This document shows positions 5,244 to 8,774 of a DNA stretch of 8,774 nt, piece by piece. A model generated the notes under the pieces. The model had not been told where the DNA came from. It searched no databases and was given only the letters and a program-made list of their open reading frames with translations. The position numbers and the translations under genes were made by a program. Positions within the stretch are counted from its first letter, which is position 1, and each line of letters starts with the position of its first letter. The stretch is from an uncultured Solobacterium sp. (GTDB lineage: Bacteria > Bacillota_I > Bacilli_A > Erysipelotrichales > Erysipelotrichaceae), in the NCBI GenBank assembly GCA_927911475.1, contig CAKMPP010000009.1, forward strand, positions 1-8,774, in the 5' to 3' direction.

Positions 5244-6785
5244 ATGGACGAAAATAAAGAAGAATTGCAGAACGATGAAAAAGTATATAGTATTCCTTTC
5301 CGTCGTCATTTATGGCCAGAAGAAGTGGCTTTAAAACAAGAACAGAAGAAAGTAAAACGTCTACGTATTCTCTTAGTAGCGTTTGTGGTGGTTGCCTTAG
5401 TTGGTGGTTGGTTACTTGGTTCCGTATTACCATTATCTTCCTTGGCCCCTGCACGCAAGAATGTTGTAAATAATCTTCCTTTAAATTCTGATGAGAAAAT
5501 CAACGGAGTTTTACAGGTGATGGAGAATGATTGGTTTTTTGCGGACCAGGTAGAAAATATCAATACACAATTAACAGATCAGGCTCTAAAGGGTATTACA
5601 ACCAATGAGATTGATAAGCATACGGAGTACATGACTGCGGATGAGATGAAGAAGTTTACAGATTCGATCAACCGTAATTATGTTGGGATTGGTGTGCAGT
5701 TCTTGCAAGCTAACGGTATTAATATCATTGAGCGTGTCTTCCGTAATTCACCAGCAGACAAAGCAGGTGTAAAAGCTGGGGATATCATGAATAAAGTCAA
5801 TGGAGAATCGCTGGCTGGTAAGACAACCGAAGAAATTAAGAATCTAGTACAGGGTGATAGCGGTACAGAAGTAACGATTGAATTTATCCGTCAGGAACAA
5901 CCTCTCGAGATTACTATCACGCGTGCAGCTGTCAGTGCGACTGCATTTGGTGAGATTCTCAGTGATAATACAGGTTACTTACAGATTTATCAGTTCGGTG
6001 AAAATACAACCAATGAAGTAAAGGCATATCTTGATGATTTTAAGAATACGAATGTATCAAATATCGTCATTGACTTACGTGATAATGGCGGTGGCTATTT
6101 AACCGCATTACAAGGTATTGCGTCATACTTCTTGCCAAAGGATACACTTGCGATGAAGCAGGTTTATGCGGATGGAACGATAGAGGAAATTCGTACAACG
6201 GATGGTATGTATGACAATATTAAGAAGATAGCTATCTTAGTGAATAAGAATACAGCGAGTGCTTCTGAAGTATTAACAATGGCGCTTAAGGAACAGCACA
6301 AGGATGTAACTGTACTTGGTGTTACAAGTTATGGTAAGGGTACAGTGCAGGTATCACGTGTATTTAAGGATGGATCAGCACTCAAGTACACAACATCCAA
6401 GTGGACATCTCCAAATGATGTTTGGGTGAATGGTGTTGGTATTACACCAGATGTCGAAGTGAAGTTACATGAAGTGATGTATACTACACTACCAAAGATG
6501 AATGATACAGATCGTTACACTTTTGATAGTGTGAGTGATTCTGTGAAATTTGCTCAATTGTGTTTAGATTACTTAGGTTATGACGTTGATCGTACAGATG
6601 GATATTTCTCCTCTCAAACAGAAGCCGCATTACGTCAGTTTGAAACAGATAAAGGTATTACAGCAGATGGTGTATTAGATAAAGAAACATTTGGTGTACT
6701 CTATAGTGCTGTGGTATTAGATTGGAATACAACAAAGACACATGATGTTCAACTACAGAAAGCACAGGAAGTCCTAAATGGATGA
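5244..6785 (+). CDS. S41-family C-terminal processing peptidase (CtpA/CtpB type) with PDZ and peptidoglycan-binding domains
   Basis: A 513-residue membrane-anchored protease. Residues 1-40 are charged and cytoplasmic, 41-63 form one transmembrane segment, and the rest is outside the membrane. A PDZ domain (about 145-220, VGIGVQF through AGDIMNKVNG) selects substrate C-termini. The S41 core (about 225-410) contains the TASASE nucleophile motif with Ser339 and YGKGTVQ with Lys365 and Gln369, matching the Ser-Lys-Gln catalytic set of CtpB-like proteases. A PG_binding_1 domain (about 432-488, LGYDVDRTDGYFSSQTEAALRQF region) should hold it to the cell wall. GAGG at 5233-5236 lies 7 bases before the ATG. 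It follows an intrinsic terminator and overlaps uvrB by 8 bases. The family is certain; whether the target is a sporulation factor (as for B. subtilis CtpB), a wall hydrolase or another protein is not determined. Confidence 0.92.
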   Translation: MDENKEELQNDEKVYSIPFRRHLWPEEVALKQEQKKVKRLRILLVAFVVVALVGGWLLGSVLPLSSLAPARKNVVNNLPLNSDEKINGVLQVMENDWFFADQVENINTQLTDQALKGITTNEIDKHTEYMTADEMKKFTDSINRNYVGIGVQFLQANGINIIERVFRNSPADKAGVKAGDIMNKVNGESLAGKTTEEIKNLVQGDSGTEVTIEFIRQEQPLEITITRAAVSATAFGEILSDNTGYLQIYQFGENTTNEVKAYLDDFKNTNVSNIVIDLRDNGGGYLTALQGIASYFLPKDTLAMKQVYADGTIEEIRTTDGMYDNIKKIAILVNKNTASASEVLTMALKEQHKDVTVLGVTSYGKGTVQVSRVFKDGSALKYTTSKWTSPNDVWVNGVGITPDVEVKLHEVMYTTLPKMNDTDRYTFDSVSDSVKFAQLCLDYLGYDVDRTDGYFSSQTEAALRQFETDKGITADGVLDKETFGVLYSAVVLDWNTTKTHDVQLQKAQEVLNG

Positions 6786-8756
6786 GCGTAAGTTTGAACT
6801 TGTATCACCATTTAAGCCTACGGGAGATCAACCGAAGGCGATAGCGGAACTGGTTACTGGCCTGCATGCAGGTAAGAAAGAACAGGTTCTAGAGGGTGCT
6901 ACTGGTACTGGTAAAACATTTACCATGGCGAATATTATCGCCCAGATGAATCGTCCGACACTTGTGTTTTCACACAATAAAACATTGGCAGGTCAGTTAT
7001 ATTCAGAGTTTAAAGAATTATTCCCACATAATCGTGTAGAGTTCTTCGTATCAAACTTTGATTACTATCAACCTGAGGCATACATGCCTAAGAGTGATAT
7101 GTATATTGAAAAGACAGCTGCGATTAATGAAGAGTTGGATATGTTCCGTGAGTCCACTTTGAATTCTCTGCTGGAAAGAAGAGATACGATTGTAGTCGCA
7201 TCTGTTGCATGTATCTATGCGGCTAGTGACCCTGTTGAATATAAGAACATGTTCTACACAATACGTGTAGGGGAAAGCATTGATCGCAATGATTTGATGC
7301 GCCGTTTGATTGAACTACAGTACTCACGTAATGACGTTGATCAAACAAGAGGTACGATACGCGTGCGTGGAGATATTATTGATTTAACACCTTCCTATAC
7401 AAATGAATTTAATATTCGGATTGAGATGTTTGGTGAAGAGATTGAACGTATTACTGAGATTGATCCTTTGACAGGAAAGACCATGAATGCATACCAATTC
7501 TATAACATCTTCCCGGCGAGTGGTTATGCTCGCTCAAAGGAGACAATGTTAAGAGCGTGTGATGCGATTGAAGCAGAACTTGAAGATCGACTTGAGTATT
7601 TCCGTCAAAAGGGAAAACCACTTGAAGCAGAGCGCTTAGAACAGCGTACACGTTTTGATTTAGAAGCCTTAAGAGAGAATGGATATTGTTCTGGGATTGA
7701 AAACTACTCGATGCATATCGATGGCAGAAAAGTAGGTCAGCGTCCATGGAATCTTTTTGATTACTTCCCTAAGGATTTCTTGTTGTTTGTGGATGAATCA
7801 CATGTATCCTTACCACAGGTAAGAGGTATGTATAACGGTGATCGCCAACGCAAAGAAGTTTTGGTGGAATATGGTTTCCGTTTGCCATCAGCACTGGAAA
7901 ATCGTCCAATGAAATTTGATGAATTCCAGTCGATGATGAATCAGGTTATATACTGCTCCGCAACACCTGGCGACTTTGAATTAGAAGCAGTTAATCACCA
8001 AGTGACGGAACAGATTATTCGTCCTACGGGATTACTCGATCCAAAGATTACTGTCAAACCAACGAAGGGACAGATTGACGATATCTGTGAAGCGCTTGAT
8101 GCAAGACTTAAACGCAATGAACGCGTGTTAATTACAACATTAACTGTACGCATGGCAGAAGATTTAACATCATATCTCAAAGAACGTGGTTATAAGATTG
8201 CGCATTTACATCATGAGACAAAGACGTTAGAGCGTACGGAAGTCATTCGTGATTTACGTTTAGGAAAGGTTGATGCGATTGTTGGCATTAACTTATTGCG
8301 TGAAGGTTTAGATATTCCAGAAGTATCTCTGGTATGTATCTTAGATGCCGACAAGGAAGGTTTCTTACGTAGTCACCGTTCCTTAATACAGACGATAGGA
8401 CGTGCGGCACGTAATGCGAATGGTGAAGTATACATGTATGCAGATGTTATGACAGATTCCATGCGTTATGCAATCAATGAAACAGAACGTCGTCGTAAGA
8501 TTCAGGAAGCGTATAATGCAGAACATGGCATAATACCTACAACGGTTAAGAAGAATGTTGAAGAAGCTATTCGTGGTAAAGAGACCAAAGAAATGGCTGC
8601 GAAAATACATGCAGAAGAAAGCCAAAACTCTCTCAGAAAGATAAAGCGAAACTTATCGCTGATATGGAAGTTGAGATGCGTGAGGCAGCCGCAAGTCTAA
8701 ACTTTGAAAGAGCAGCTGAACTTCGTGATATTCTCTTTGAATTAAAATCAGAGTAA
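6778..8756 (+). CDS. uvrB: UvrABC excision nuclease subunit B, with a one-base frameshift near the 3' end
   Basis: UvrB is the damage-verifying helicase-like subunit of nucleotide excision repair; UvrA loads it and it recruits UvrC. Walker A GATGTGKT is at 40-47, the beta-hairpin region FDYYQPEAY at 94-102, the DEAD-box-like DESH at 339-342, SATPG at 394-398, motif V GINLLREGLDIPEVSL at 503-518 and motif VI QTIGRAARN at 538-546. As written the frame ends at 8700 (640 residues) with an unrelated tail after residue 616. Adding one A to the run 8624-8627 restores KLSQKDKAKLIADME and the C-terminal UVR domain (about 625-659, with NFERAAELRD), ending at 8756; the corrected 659 residues are normal for the family. 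AGGAAG (6766-6771) sits 6 bases before the ATG, inside the S41 gene, suggesting coupled translation. The indel is most likely a homopolymer sequencing error. Confidence 0.93.
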
Positions 8757-8759
8757 ATT

Positions 8760-8774
8760 ATGAAAACAGATACT
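8760..8774 (+). CDS. start of a downstream gene, possibly uvrA (partial)
   Basis: An ATG three bases after the corrected uvrB stop opens a frame reading MKTDT to the window edge. uvrA very often follows uvrB in Firmicutes and such a start would fit, but five codons cannot identify a gene and the upstream ribosome binding site is weak. Confidence 0.3.

Overview
The window looks like chromosomal DNA of a low-to-moderate-GC Firmicute. The gene set (ybaK/ebsC, YitT family, ftsEX, a coiled-coil M23 hydrolase, an S41 processing protease, uvrB), strong AAGGAGG-type ribosome binding sites, U-tailed intrinsic terminators and the order ftsE-ftsX-hydrolase-S41 protease-uvrB all fit that phylum. A relative of the Erysipelotrichia is plausible, but this is an impression from protein style; no 16S or marker search was possible.

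Layout. Positions 1-320 are an AT-rich non-coding stretch ending in a possible promoter and a leader with an inverted repeat over the ribosome binding site. ybaK (321-803, +) encodes a YbaK/EbsC-type aminoacyl-tRNA deacylase. A bidirectional terminator (805-841) separates it from a convergent VanZ-like membrane protein (820-1263, -). The VanZ-like gene is divergent from a YitT-family membrane protein (1307-2161, +). The 43 bp between them hold a perfect extended -10 placed so that the YitT mRNA would be leaderless.

From 2169 onward comes a cell-envelope and repair operon: ftsE (2214-2903), ftsX (2896-3790), a secreted M23 peptidase with a long coiled coil (3787-5181), an intrinsic terminator (5192-5223), an S41 protease with PDZ and peptidoglycan-binding domains (5244-6785), uvrB (6778-8756), and the first five codons of another gene, possibly uvrA. 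ftsE, ftsX and the M23 gene overlap one another, as do the S41 gene and uvrB. FtsEX is known to transmit ATP-hydrolysis signals across the membrane to coiled-coil murein hydrolases, so the M23 protein is the expected partner. The S41 protease may act on envelope proteins, possibly including that hydrolase.

The main anomaly is four single-base frame disruptions. Three lie within about 80 bp of ftsX (near 3431, 3477 and 3511) and one lies in an A-run near the 3' end of uvrB (8624-8627). In each case the family-typical protein continues intact in the new frame. This favours sequencing or assembly error over genuine gene decay, although true pseudogenisation of ftsX cannot be excluded from this sequence alone. 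I found no mobile element, CRISPR array, tRNA or rRNA, and no clearly unprecedented system.
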